Translations under genes and position numbers: made by a program
NCBI RefSeq assembly: GCF_900182605.1
Contig: NZ_FXTB01000001.1
Coordinates: 496,001 to 560,000, forward strand
Direction: 5' to 3'
Source: Saccharicrinis carchari
Lineage (GTDB): Bacteria > Bacteroidota > Bacteroidia > Bacteroidales > Marinilabiliaceae
Length of the DNA: 64,000 nt
Notes under the pieces: model-generated
What the model was told of the DNA's origin: nothing
Database searches by the model: none
Seen by the model: the letters and a program-made list of their open reading frames with translations, nothing else
Shown: one piece after another, positions 1 through 8,535 of the stretch
How the letters are laid out: the number at the start of each line of letters is the position of its first letter
How positions within the stretch are numbered: position 1 is the first letter of the stretch

Positions 1-313
1 TGGTAAATGCGCCTATACCTATGGTGTCAAACAAAAACAGGGTTTGTTTGAGTTTGATAATGTATCGGTAAAAAAGAAAAGTAAATAGCAGCGATGCCAT
101 GATAAGGATAAAATAATCCATGCCTCTTATCCATACAACGGGCGTATTACCCAAAAGCAGGTCGCGTAAACTGCCACCGCCAACAGCGGTAACAAAACCT
201 ATGAAACTGGCACCGAACAAATCGAGCTTTTTTTCGCTGGCAGCAAGGGTTCCGCTAATGGCAAATGCACAGGTTCCGGCATAATCGGCCAAAGTCAATA
301 AATCCATGTTCAT
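1..313 (-). CDS. TRIC / UPF0126 family membrane protein, truncated by the window edge
   Basis: Reading the minus strand from an ATG at 313 (a second ATG lies at 307) gives a hydrophobic protein that starts MNMDLLTLADYAGTCAF and runs off the left edge, so the C-terminus is missing. The glycine-rich motif GFVTAVGGGSLRDLLLG, followed by a P/W-rich turn and another membrane segment, is characteristic of the UPF0126 (YadS/YicG) family. These are seven-helix inner-membrane proteins related to trimeric intracellular cation (TRIC) channels. About 100 of roughly 205 expected residues are visible. The ion conducted cannot be told from sequence. The gene is the last of its strand here; the next minus-strand gene begins about 60 bp upstream. 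Confidence 0.85.
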   Translation of the reverse strand, partial: MNMDLLTLADYAGTCAFAISGTLAASEKKLDLFGASFIGFVTAVGGGSLRDLLLGNTPVVWIRGMDYFILIMASLLFTFLFYRYIIKLKQTLFLFDTIGIGAFT

Positions 314-371
314 AAGTTTTGCGCAAAAGTATTAAGTTTTCTGTAACTGGTTTTGTGTGAGTTAACAAGGC

Positions 372-644
372 CTACAAGGCAATAATACCATCAATTTTGT
401 TTATTGCTATCGTAACGTCAACAATGCTTTGAGCCGATGGCATTTTTGCTTTGCAAGTGACGGAAACAAATTTTAAATTTTTGGTGTGCTTGTAGCTTAT
501 TTCTCCATGGTCGGGCAGGTACGAAACAACCTTTTTTACCTTGCCATCTTCGTTTGGGGTAATGAACTTAAACATGTAAAGTAAGGGCCAAGTTTTATTC
601 TGTTCGAGTTTCTCTAATAATAAGGTGTAATTCTTTTGTGCCAT
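372..644 (-). CDS. DUF493 family protein
   Basis: A 90-residue soluble protein with no signal peptide. Its pattern (N-terminal LLLEKLEQNKTWPLLYMFKF, mid-protein SVTCKAKMPSAQSIVDV, alternating strand and helix) fits the small alpha/beta DUF493 (YbeD-like) family, which has a ferredoxin-like fold and an ACT-like appearance. The biochemical function is unknown; E. coli YbeD sits beside lipoyl-ligase genes, but no such gene is present here. The ATG start at 644 is the only reasonable one. The gene is separated from the TRIC-like gene downstream by about 60 bp and may be cotranscribed with it. Confidence 0.7.
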   Translation of the reverse strand: MAQKNYTLLLEKLEQNKTWPLLYMFKFITPNEDGKVKKVVSYLPDHGEISYKHTKNLKFVSVTCKAKMPSAQSIVDVTIAINKIDGIIAL

Positions 645-746
645 AATCTAGTTTGGACAAAAATAAGTTAAACTCTGCATACAAACTATTATAATTGATG
701 CGTTTTTAAAGTTATGCGTGTTACTGTATAAAAGAATAGAATTTTT

Positions 747-793
747 AAATAGTTTGGCCTAAATCTTTCATTAAATAGTTGGCTTAAATTCTT
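747..793. repeat. imperfect 21-bp direct repeat upstream of an outer-membrane protein gene
   Basis: Two copies of an element close to AAATAGTTTGGCCTAAATCTT (747-767) and AAATAGTTGGCTTAAATTCTT (773-793) lie in tandem with a 26-bp period, about 105-150 bp upstream of the barrel gene at 899. The spacing is close to 2.5 helical turns. They could be paired regulator-binding sites or decayed duplication; sequence alone does not decide. Confidence 0.4.
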
Positions 794-898
794 ATGCTGA
801 TAAAAAAATGTGCAAATTTGCCTCTTCAAATATTGCCACAAGCAAGCGGTAAATTATCACGAAATATTTAATTAAAATAAACATTAAAATCATTTAAC

Positions 899-1351
899 AT
901 GACAAAATTAAAAGTAGTAGTAATTTTATTTTTACTAACGGGATCAGTTGTAGCTCAGGGTTTTAGAGCGCCATTATCTAAAGGTGGAAAGCAGTTAAAT
1001 ATGGGATTGGGTTTTAATTCCTATGGTCTTCCGATTTATGGAGGTGTTGATTTTGCTGTCCACGATGAGGTTACAATAGGCCCTCAGGTAAATATTATAT
1101 TTGATGATGAAACGGCTTTTTCGATAGGTTTTAGAGGCGACTACCATTTTAATCGTTTGTTTGAAATTACCCCGGATTGGGATGTTTATGCGGGCGCAAA
1201 CATTGGTGTGGGTTTTAACACCGATGATGATTTAGATTTGGGACTTCAGATTGGAGGAAGATATTTTTGGAGCAGAAAGTGGGGAGTAAATCTCGAATTT
1301 GCAGGTGGTAATACTTTTAGTACTAAGCTAGGTGTTTCTATGAAGTTTTAA
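899..1351 (+). CDS. small outer-membrane beta-barrel protein
   Basis: The 150-residue product starts with a clear Sec signal peptide (MTKLKVVVILFLLTGSVVAQG, cleavage expected after VVA or AQG). The mature part alternates short amphipathic strands with turns rich in Gly, Asn and Asp (for example GVDFAVHDEVTIGPQVN, YAGANIGVGFNTDDD) and ends in a phenylalanine (GVSMKF), the usual C-terminal signature of outer-membrane barrels. Its length suggests a six- or eight-strand barrel. No specific family was recognised, so the role is unknown. The gene is monocistronic: a strong hairpin follows at 1478-1513 and the next gene is convergent. Confidence 0.8.
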   Translation: MTKLKVVVILFLLTGSVVAQGFRAPLSKGGKQLNMGLGFNSYGLPIYGGVDFAVHDEVTIGPQVNIIFDDETAFSIGFRGDYHFNRLFEITPDWDVYAGANIGVGFNTDDDLDLGLQIGGRYFWSRKWGVNLEFAGGNTFSTKLGVSMKF

Positions 1352-1477
1352 TCTGAAAAATGAACGCTTTTTTCATTTCCTGCTATAATTGGCGGTAAGC
1401 CGTAAAATTTTAAGAAAACCTTTGCGAGAGTTAATCGGGTTGGTATCCTACTTTTACTGAGTTTTGAATATACCTAA

Positions 1478-1513
1478 AAAAAGAGCTTGTTCACAGTGGA
1501 ACAAGCTCTTTTT
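1478..1513. terminator. bidirectional intrinsic terminator
   Basis: A perfect 15-bp inverted repeat (arms 1478-1492 and 1499-1513, six-base loop) is A-rich on its left arm and T-rich on its right, so it reads as an intrinsic terminator in both directions. It lies between the convergent barrel gene and the fasciclin gene and should end both transcripts. Confidence 0.85.
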
Positions 1514-1534
1514 AATTTATATGTTATGCATGTT

Positions 1535-4500
1535 TTAATTAACAATCAACTTTTCTGTTCTCTTGTTGCCATTTGATTCAAGAACTACAAAATACAATCC
1601 TTTGGATAGCTGGCTCAAATCTACAATGGTTTCGGAATCATTCATAAATTCAGAGAATACTAATTTACCCGAAACAGTGTAAAGCGATAATTTTGTTTTA
1701 TGGGTATATGTATTATCAAAAATTACTCTGGTATGTGATGATGCCGGGTTGGGACTCAAACTAAAAATAGCTTGCTTAAACTCATCATCGACAGAAGTGA
1801 TTGATGGTGGCAATAATACTGCATCTATCACGTGTACTACTCCATTCTCGGTCATAATGTCGGCTACGCTTACCAATGCATTATTTATTTTAACTACACC
1901 TTTCATTATCGAAACTGTTACATTCTCACCTTGCAGGGTAGCAATCATTTGTCCGTCACTTAAATCGGTACTCATGGCTTTAGCACCTACCACATGGTAC
2001 AGAAGTATTTGCGCCAGTTCGCCTGTTGGGTCTTCCAACAATGCGGCTACGGTTCCTTCGGGCAGTGCGTCAAAGGCAGCATCGGTTGGTGCAAATACGG
2101 TGAACGGTCCTTCACCCATCAATGCGCCGTCCAGTTCTGCTGCGTTAATGGCAGCTTCCAGGATGGTGTGATCCTCGCTGGCCATGATTACATCGTAAAC
2201 GGTGGTTGTTGGTGGAATCAATACGGCGTCAATTACATGTACTACGCCATTGTCGGCTTCAATGTCGGCTACGCTTACCATAGCATCGTTGATATAAACC
2301 TTACCATCCATGATGCTTACTTTCACCTCTTTGCCTTGCAGGGTAGCAATCATCTGTCCGTCACTTAAATCGGTACTCATGGCTTTGGCACCTACCACAT
2401 GGTACAGAAGTATTTGTGCCAGGTCGCCCGTTGGGTCTTCCAACAATGCGGCTACGGTTCCTTCGGGCAATGCGTCAAACGCGGCGTCGGTTGGTGCAAA
2501 TACGGTGAACGGTCCTTCACCCATCAATGCGCCGTCCAATTCAGCTGCGTTAATGGCAGCTTCCAGGATGGTGTGATCCTCGCTGTCCATGATTACATCG
2601 TAAACGGTAGTTGTTGGTGGAATCAATACGGCGTCAATTACATGTACTACGCCATTGTCGGCTTCAATGTCGGCTACGCTTACCATAGCATCGTTGATAT
2701 AAACCTTACCATCCGTGATGCTTACTTTCACCTCTTTGCCTTGCAGGGTAGCAATCATTTGTCCGTCACTTAAATCGGTACTCATGGCTTTAGCGCCTAC
2801 TACATGATAAAGGAGTATTTGTGCCAGGTCGCCTGATGGGTCTTCCAACAATGCGGCCACGGTTCCTTCGGGCAGTGCGTCAAACGCGGCGTCGGTTGGT
2901 GCAAATACGGTGAACGGTCCTTCACCCATCAATGCGCCGTCCAATTCAGCTGCGTTAATGGCAGCCTCAAGGGTTGTGTGATCCTCGCTGTCCATGATTA
3001 CATCATAAACTGTGGTTGTTGGTGGCATCATACCTGTTTGTGCTACCGGCCAAATACCCGGTTTAGGTACACTAACCCCTTTGTTATCACCACGCATCAT
3101 ATCTTTGCCAAAGAAATATAAAGGCCAGCCATTGTATGTCAATTGTGTTTTTCCGAATACATCAATGGTTCCAAACATTTCCTTATCTAATGTAGAAGGA
3201 ACTACCATGTCATCTTCTTCGTAAATAGGCCATGCTGCATTATTAGAGAAATCCGCGGCAGTAAAATTGTTTTTATCCTTGTCGTCGTTCACCCAAGTAT
3301 AAATAGTATTTCCTTTATCGTCAGTAAAATACTGTATTATCTCGTCTCCGGGTGTGTAGTCACCCTTATAATTATTGCCATCCAGACCGGTCAACTGGTT
3401 ATCAACCAGCATAATAGTGTAGTCGGGTTTTGCGACAAACCATTTATTACCGACACCTTCTCCTTTGGTTTCTCCGGGGTTGGTATCGCCTGCGAAATAA
3501 TACAACGGCCATCCTTTGTAAGTGGTTTGCATAACGCCGTCGCCTCTGTCGATATGTGCAAAGTCATCTTCATCAAGTCCTTCACCCAAAGCAGGATTCT
3601 GCGCATAAAAAACAGGCCAATTGTCTAAGCAGCCATCAATGCACATAGAGCTACCATCGGCATCTTTGGTAAAGAAATACAAAGTATTGCCTTCTCCATC
3701 TACCAAGACATCGCCATACATAGCATTGGATAATAGTTTGACATCAACCGGCGGTATTAAAACGGCGTCAATTACATGTACTACGCCATTGTCGGCTTCA
3801 ATGTCGGCTACGCTTACCATAACATCGTTGATATAAACCTTACCATCCATGATGCTTACTTTCACCTCTTTGCCTTGCAGGGTAGCAATCATCTGTCCGT
3901 CACTTAAATCGGTACTCATGGCTTTGGCACCTACCACATGGTACAGAAGTATTTGTGCCAGGTCGCCCGTTGGGTCTTCTAACAATGCGGCCACGGTTCC
4001 TTCGGGCAGTGCGTCAAAGGCAGCGTCGGTTGGTGCAAATACGGTGAAGGGTCCTTCACCCATCAAAGCGCCGTCCAATTCTGCTGCGCTAATGGCAGCT
4101 TCCAGGGTGGTGTGATTCTCGCTGGCCATGATTACATCATAAACTGTGGTTGTTGGCGGAATCATTACGGCGTCAATTTCATGTACTACGCCGTTGTCGG
4201 CTTCAATGTCGGCTACGCTTACCATAGCATCGTTGATATAAACCTTACCATCCATGATGCTTACTTTCACTTCTTTACCTTGCAGGGTGGCAATCATTTG
4301 TCCGTCACTTAAATCAGTACTCATGGCTTTAGCACCTACCACATGGTACAGAAGTATTTGCGCCAGGTCGCCTGTTGGGTCTTCCAACAATGCGGCTACG
4401 GTTCCCTCGGGCAATGCGTCAAAGGCAGCGTCGGTTGGTGCAAATACGGTGAACGGTCCTTCACCCATCAATGCGCCGTCCAATTCAGCTGCGTTAATGG

Positions 4501-5488
4501 CAGCTTCCAGGGTGGTGTGATCCTCGCTGTCCATGATTACATCGTAAACGGTGGTTGTTGGTGGAATCAATACGGCGTCAATTACATGTACTACGCCATT
4601 GTCGGCTTCAATGTCGGCTACGCTTACCATAGCATCGTTGATATAAACCTTACCATCCATGATGCTTACTTTCACCTCTTTGCCTTGCAGGGTAGCAATC
4701 ATTTGTCCGTCACTTAGGTCGGCACTCATGGCTTTAGCGCCTACCACATGGTACAGAAGTATTTGTGCCAGGTCGCCTGTTGGGTCTTCCAGCAATGCGG
4801 CTACGGTTCCTTCGGGCAGTGCGTCAAAGGCGGCGTCGGTTGGTGCAAATACGGTGAAGGGTCCTTCACCCATCAATGCGCCGTCCAATTCAGCTGCGTT
4901 AATGGCAGCTTCCAGGATGGTGTGATCCTCGCTGTTTTCAATAATTTCGTAAACCGTTGCGGGCATCACAGGCATTTCAGGAATAATTACCTGGTCAATA
5001 ACATGAATCACGGATGAACCAATATAAAAATTTGCTCTTTTTACTTTGGTTTCGTTCACATATACAGCTTCATCGTCGATGGCAATGTTAAGCATATTGC
5101 CATTTAACGCGCTCAATTCCATCCCATCGGAAAGTTGCGATGAACTGTACTTACCGGACACCACATGACCCTTTAAAAGATCGATGAGGTCGAGGTAAGG
5201 ATGTTTGAAATAGAACTTTTTTTGCTCGGTAGTTAAATCGTCAAAGGCACTTAAGGAGGGTATAAAAATGGTCAAAGGTGCTTCCGCAAGGATATCATTA
5301 ACGATGTCGTTAATAATATTGTAATGCGTATCAAAGAAGTAATGAAATTGTTGTTTATGAACAACTTCAGGCTCGGGTACAACTTTTTGTGGCTGTTGTG
5401 CAAACAGCGATACGGAAAGCACCGTAGATAACAAGACAATCAACAAACGTTTAAGTGATGTCTGTAATAAAGAGTAAATCGTTTTCAT
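1535..5488 (-). CDS. secreted multi-FAS1 (fasciclin) protein with internal 'secreted repeat' module and T9SS sorting domain
   Basis: A 1317-residue extracellular protein. Residues 1-30 form a signal peptide ending SVSLFAQQ. A divergent FAS1 domain (about 45-172) is followed by three near-identical FAS1 domains (176-310, 311-445, 446-580), a 243-residue insert (581-823), three more FAS1 copies (824-958, 959-1093, 1094-1228) and a C-terminal type IX sorting domain (about 1244-1317: SPNPASSHTRV, LYTVSGKLVF, KGLYFVVLESNG, KLIVN). Each FAS1 copy has the family motifs GPFTVFAPTDAAFDALP and LLYHVVGAKAM and ends VVHVIDAVLIPP. The insert carries two PF03640-like units (TLYFFTKDADGSSMC, WPLYYF). FAS1 proteins usually mediate adhesion, so a surface or matrix adhesin exported by T9SS is inferred. 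The start is the ATG directly before the signal peptide. Confidence 0.93.
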   Translation of the reverse strand: MKTIYSLLQTSLKRLLIVLLSTVLSVSLFAQQPQKVVPEPEVVHKQQFHYFFDTHYNIINDIVNDILAEAPLTIFIPSLSAFDDLTTEQKKFYFKHPYLDLIDLLKGHVVSGKYSSSQLSDGMELSALNGNMLNIAIDDEAVYVNETKVKRANFYIGSSVIHVIDQVIIPEMPVMPATVYEIIENSEDHTILEAAINAAELDGALMGEGPFTVFAPTDAAFDALPEGTVAALLEDPTGDLAQILLYHVVGAKAMSADLSDGQMIATLQGKEVKVSIMDGKVYINDAMVSVADIEADNGVVHVIDAVLIPPTTTVYDVIMDSEDHTTLEAAINAAELDGALMGEGPFTVFAPTDAAFDALPEGTVAALLEDPTGDLAQILLYHVVGAKAMSTDLSDGQMIATLQGKEVKVSIMDGKVYINDAMVSVADIEADNGVVHEIDAVMIPPTTTVYDVIMASENHTTLEAAISAAELDGALMGEGPFTVFAPTDAAFDALPEGTVAALLEDPTGDLAQILLYHVVGAKAMSTDLSDGQMIATLQGKEVKVSIMDGKVYINDVMVSVADIEADNGVVHVIDAVLIPPVDVKLLSNAMYGDVLVDGEGNTLYFFTKDADGSSMCIDGCLDNWPVFYAQNPALGEGLDEDDFAHIDRGDGVMQTTYKGWPLYYFAGDTNPGETKGEGVGNKWFVAKPDYTIMLVDNQLTGLDGNNYKGDYTPGDEIIQYFTDDKGNTIYTWVNDDKDKNNFTAADFSNNAAWPIYEEDDMVVPSTLDKEMFGTIDVFGKTQLTYNGWPLYFFGKDMMRGDNKGVSVPKPGIWPVAQTGMMPPTTTVYDVIMDSEDHTTLEAAINAAELDGALMGEGPFTVFAPTDAAFDALPEGTVAALLEDPSGDLAQILLYHVVGAKAMSTDLSDGQMIATLQGKEVKVSITDGKVYINDAMVSVADIEADNGVVHVIDAVLIPPTTTVYDVIMDSEDHTILEAAINAAELDGALMGEGPFTVFAPTDAAFDALPEGTVAALLEDPTGDLAQILLYHVVGAKAMSTDLSDGQMIATLQGKEVKVSIMDGKVYINDAMVSVADIEADNGVVHVIDAVLIPPTTTVYDVIMASEDHTILEAAINAAELDGALMGEGPFTVFAPTDAAFDALPEGTVAALLEDPTGELAQILLYHVVGAKAMSTDLSDGQMIATLQGENVTVSIMKGVVKINNALVSVADIMTENGVVHVIDAVLLPPSITSVDDEFKQAIFSLSPNPASSHTRVIFDNTYTHKTKLSLYTVSGKLVFSEFMNDSETIVDLSQLSKGLYFVVLESNGNKRTEKLIVN
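1805..4963 (-). repeat. six 405-bp tandem coding repeats encoding FAS1 domains, split by a 729-bp insert
   Basis: The 405-bp units run on the minus strand from about 4963, 4558, 4153, then 3019, 2614 and 2209; the bases between (3748-3020) are the 729-bp insert. By eye the units at 4963-3749 and 3019-2210 differ at only a few bases per copy, including synonymous sites. Only the last copy (2209-1805) diverges clearly, in its second half. Such DNA-level identity points to recent duplication or gene conversion. It also makes copy number vulnerable to short-read assembly error. Confidence 0.9.
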
Positions 5489-5919
5489 AACTTATTTAAT
5501 TTAAAGATTAAGGTAAATTGCAAGTAATTGCGGTGAGAGAGAAATTGGGGAGCGGAAAATTCTATGACTTAATTCTTGATTAAGTATGTGAGAACTGCTG
5601 CATTCAGGTGATCTTTATTTTAGTCCATAGGTCTGCATTTATAAAATTTTCTGATTCTATTTAGAAACAATAATGTTTAATAAATGTTCAAAAAAGATGA
5701 ACAAAAAAATTAACTGACCAATTATTATCTTATTCAAGATGAGACACAATTTAGGGAGAAAAAATACTATTGTCAACAGTGAATTTTAAATTAACTATTT
5801 TATTATCAGTAGATTTGGTGGGGTAGTAGCGTTTGAAATATATACGAACGCAAAAGCGGTTTGGATAACTATCCAAACCGCTTTGCATTTTATACCACGC
5901 AGGTATTTTTTTTTGTCAA
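5489..5919. other. AT-rich intergenic region
   Basis: This 431-bp gap lies upstream of the fasciclin gene and downstream of the nitroreductase gene. It should hold the fasciclin promoter in its left half. I see no open frame of note. The only clear structure is the hairpin at 5853-5884. Confidence 0.6.
5853..5884. terminator. hairpin terminator downstream of the nitroreductase operon
   Basis: A perfect 14-bp stem (5853-5866 with 5871-5884, four-base loop) made of AAAGCGGTTTGGAT and its complement lies 36 bp past the nitroreductase stop codon. On the minus strand the stem ends in a short T run (CTTTTG). It most likely terminates the pirin-DoxX-YceI-nitroreductase transcript. Confidence 0.7.
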
Positions 5920-6549
5920 TTAAATTTCTTCAAAGATTGTATCCATTGGTTTTCTCACCTTTTTAGAATTTTGAGCCATATCCGCATCGTGCCTGTATCC
6001 AACTGCAAATAGCACACAAGCATTGAGCCCTTTTTCTTTTAAGCCTAACTTTTTATTGTAGGCATCGGGTTCAAAACCCTCCATTGGGGAGCAGTCTATT
6101 TTTAATTCTGCACAAGCATTTATAGCACTTGACAAGGCGATATAGGTTTGTTTAGCCGTCCAGTGAAACATTTCAACTGCTGTTTTTTCTTTTAGTTTAG
6201 TTTTCACAAAATCACCATAACCCGATATTTTATCAATTGCAACTTGGTTAATATCAGATTTTAATTGTATCAAATCATCTACATCTTTATCTGATACTTC
6301 AATATGATTGCAGAAAACAAACAAATGCGATGCGTCCGTAATTTGGGTTTGATCCCAGGACAATGGTTTTAATTCTTCCCTTAGTGTAGGATTTGTAATT
6401 TCCAATACCTTAAAGGGTTGCAAGCCATAAGAAGAAGCAGATAATTGAACTGCTTCTTTTATAAGGTTTATATTTTGTTGTGATACTTTTTTTGAGGCAT
6501 CAAACTTTTTGGTGGCATATCGCCATTTTAGCTTATCTATTAATTGCAT
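5920..6549 (-). CDS. NAD(P)H-dependent nitroreductase family oxidoreductase
   Basis: A 209-residue cytoplasmic flavoprotein of the NfsB/YfkO type. The N-terminal FMN-binding segment RYATKKFD (residues 10-17) and SASSYGLQPF (37-46) are family hallmarks. The C-terminus VLFAVGYRHDAD contains the glycine that packs on the flavin. Such enzymes reduce nitroaromatics, quinones or other electrophiles with NAD(P)H. The length matches the family. It is the last gene of a minus-strand group with YceI 8 bp upstream, DoxX and pirin, which suggests a role in quinone or electrophile detoxification (inference from context). The physiological substrate is unknown. Confidence 0.9.
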   Translation of the reverse strand: MQLIDKLKWRYATKKFDASKKVSQQNINLIKEAVQLSASSYGLQPFKVLEITNPTLREELKPLSWDQTQITDASHLFVFCNHIEVSDKDVDDLIQLKSDINQVAIDKISGYGDFVKTKLKEKTAVEMFHWTAKQTYIALSSAINACAELKIDCSPMEGFEPDAYNKKLGLKEKGLNACVLFAVGYRHDADMAQNSKKVRKPMDTIFEEI

Positions 6550-6557
6550 ATCTTAAA

Positions 6558-7079
6558 TTAAGATTGTTTCGTAAACTGTGCGTCGATTACCAATTTTACC
6601 TTATCAGAAACTACAACACTCCCAGCTTCGGTAACTGCACTCCAGGTTAAATTAAAATCTTTTCTATTAATTTCTCCATTAATTTCAAAGCCCGCTTTTG
6701 TTTGTCCGTAAGGATCTACTGCCACTCCGTTAAAGTCTACATTCAAAGTAATTTCTTTTGTTACCTCCCTAATGGTTAAATCGCCTATTAATTGTTGGCC
6801 ATCAAGCGATTTTGAAACAAATTTAATTTCAGGAAATTTTTCAGAATTGAAGAAATCCTCCGATTCTAAATGGCTGTCTCGGTCTTTGTTTTTGGTATTT
6901 ATAGATGCTGTTTTTGCACTAAATGCAATGATAGCATTGTTAAAGTTTTCATCATCAGTTTTTACTGTTGCCTCAAAATCCTCAAAATGACCTGTTACCG
7001 TTGAAATCATCATATGCTTTACTTTAAAAGCAATTTCAGAATGTACCTTATCTATTGTCCAGTTTGTACTTGTTTTCAT
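6558..7079 (-). CDS. YceI family protein
   Basis: A 173-residue YceI (PF04264) lipocalin-like barrel: it begins TNWTIDKVHSEIAFKVKHMM, the typical first strands, and contains SHLESEDFFNSEKFPEIKF and GDLTIREVTKEITLNVDF, the best conserved family blocks. YceI proteins bind polyprenyl or isoprenoid quinones in a hydrophobic pocket. Unlike E. coli YceI it has no signal peptide, so this copy should be cytoplasmic. It lies 8 bp upstream of the nitroreductase gene and downstream of doxX, and the three are probably cotranscribed. A quinone-handling role is inferred. Confidence 0.92.
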   Translation of the reverse strand: MKTSTNWTIDKVHSEIAFKVKHMMISTVTGHFEDFEATVKTDDENFNNAIIAFSAKTASINTKNKDRDSHLESEDFFNSEKFPEIKFVSKSLDGQQLIGDLTIREVTKEITLNVDFNGVAVDPYGQTKAGFEINGEINRKDFNLTWSAVTEAGSVVVSDKVKLVIDAQFTKQS

Positions 7080-7169
7080 TTTAATATTTTTTTGCTGTAA
7101 ATTATTTATATTATTTTAAAATTATCGCGACTTCTATTCGAAGCACACGAGTAATACATTGCTTTTATT

Positions 7170-7604
7170 TCACTTCTTTTTCGGGATAAACATTAAGTAA
7201 TCGAAAGAGTACTTACCTGCACCTATTATTGCAATTGTAATATAGATTACGGCATACAGAAGTGCGAACTCTTGCTTACCAAACCCATCATTTATATGGA
7301 TGACGAAGGCGGCAACCACCATTGTAATAAATAAAGGAATAGCCGCAAAACGGGTACCCAAACCAATAATTATAAAAATAGAGCAAATCACTTCTGAAAA
7401 TACGGCTAATGCCAAGGATGCAGTTGCCCCCACACCAATGGGATCGGGAAATTGTATAGACTCGCTGCTAAATAAAGTTTGCAATTTACCTACGCCGTGG
7501 GTAAGCATAAAAACACCTACTACTAAACGCAGTATTAAAAGCGCAATGTTAATATGGGTAGCATAATAGCCTGGATTAAATATGCTCTTTGTTATTTCTT
7601 TCAT
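7170..7604 (-). CDS. DoxX family membrane protein
   Basis: A 144-residue integral membrane protein with four predicted helices. The DoxX signature LRLVVGVFMLTHGVGKLQ sits in the first helix (about residues 25-42), and GFGKQEFALLYAVIYITIA lies in the last helix pair. DoxX-like proteins are associated with thiosulfate:quinone oxidoreductase in archaea and with membrane oxidoreductase complexes in bacteria. Here the neighbours (pirin-like, YceI, nitroreductase) point to a respiratory quinone or oxidative-stress role. The ATG at 7604 starts just before the first amphipathic segment. No TQO catalytic partner is encoded nearby. Confidence 0.88.
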   Translation of the reverse strand: MKEITKSIFNPGYYATHINIALLILRLVVGVFMLTHGVGKLQTLFSSESIQFPDPIGVGATASLALAVFSEVICSIFIIIGLGTRFAAIPLFITMVVAAFVIHINDGFGKQEFALLYAVIYITIAIIGAGKYSFDYLMFIPKKK

Positions 7605-7656
7605 TCTTTAATCGTTAATGTTATTTCCACTTTATATTTAAATCAAATTGCTATAT

Positions 7657-8535
7657 CTACCTTGTCATTGGCACGTCCATTAAAAGCACACGAGCATTTG
7701 AAGTTGCTTTTACATTGATGGTATCTGTGTTCCAAATACCCATTCCATCTCTTTTGGATAGTTTTTCATTGTTAACTTCTACTTCCCCTTCCAGTACGAA
7801 AGTATAAACACCATTTCCTTCTTTTTTTATTTTGTATTCATCGCTGCTTCCTTCTGTAAATTTCCCTAAATGAAACCAGGCATCTTGATGTATCCAAACG
7901 CCTTGGTCGTCATGATTAGGAGAAAGCACTTGGTAAAATTCATTTTCTTTTGCAATGTCCTTTAGTGAAATTTGGTCGTAGCGTGGCGTTACATTTTTCT
8001 CTCTGGGGAAAACCCAAATCTGAAGAAATTTTACTTCCTTATCTTTGTTCTTGTTGTATTCCGAATGTGTAACACCGGTTCCGGCGCTCATTACCTGCAC
8101 ATCACCTTCTTTAATAACGGCTACATTTCCCATACTGTCTTTATGTTCTAAATCGCCTTCCAAGGGAATGGATATGATTTCCATATTGTCGTGCGGGTGG
8201 GTGCCAAAACCCATTCCTCCTTGCACAGTGTCGTCGTTCAGAACGCGCAGTACACCAAAATTTATTCTTTCCGGATTATAATAATTGGCAAAACTGAAGG
8301 TGTGGTAGGAGTTTAACCAACCATGATTTGCGTGTCCCCTTGTAGCTGCTTGGTGAATTACTGTTTTCATTGTATAACTATTTTTATTTGGTAAATGATT
8401 AAATCCTACTTTTTGCATCAATGAATCGTCAGTAGATTTTGCGGGCATGCTATCTTTTGCATTAAGAATTTGCGGAGCAATAACACCTGCAATACCTGTT
8501 AAAAGTGCATTTTTTATAAAATTTTTCCGATCCAT
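7657..8535 (-). CDS. pirin family bicupin with N-terminal signal-like extension
   Basis: A bicupin of the pirin/YhhW type. The canonical pirin start is internal (MKTVIHQAATRGHANHGW, ATG at 8370), followed by SYHTFSFANYYNPERINFG and the metal-site motif HPHDNMEI with a later H in TGVTHSEYN, as in quercetinase-type pirins. Upstream of that lies a 55-residue extension starting at ATG 8535 (MDRKNFIKNALLTGIAG), which resembles a Tat-like or lipoprotein-like leader with one Arg-Lys instead of Arg-Arg. A TTG 27 bp further upstream is possible but less likely. Pirins are usually cytoplasmic, so an exported copy would be unusual. It leads the probable operon with doxX, yceI and the nitroreductase. Confidence 0.88.
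   Translation of the reverse strand: MDRKNFIKNALLTGIAGVIAPQILNAKDSMPAKSTDDSLMQKVGFNHLPNKNSYTMKTVIHQAATRGHANHGWLNSYHTFSFANYYNPERINFGVLRVLNDDTVQGGMGFGTHPHDNMEIISIPLEGDLEHKDSMGNVAVIKEGDVQVMSAGTGVTHSEYNKNKDKEVKFLQIWVFPREKNVTPRYDQISLKDIAKENEFYQVLSPNHDDQGVWIHQDAWFHLGKFTEGSSDEYKIKKEGNGVYTFVLEGEVEVNNEKLSKRDGMGIWNTDTINVKATSNARVLLMDVPMTR

Noticed and set aside
1805-4963. Long regular repeats that might suggest a CRISPR or satellite array
   Set aside because: The period is 405 bp, always in frame, and encodes FAS1 domains; there are no spacers.
1749-5017. Several plus-strand open frames of 66-140 codons opposite the fasciclin gene
   Set aside because: They repeat with the 405-bp period and are simply the antisense shadow of the FAS1 units.
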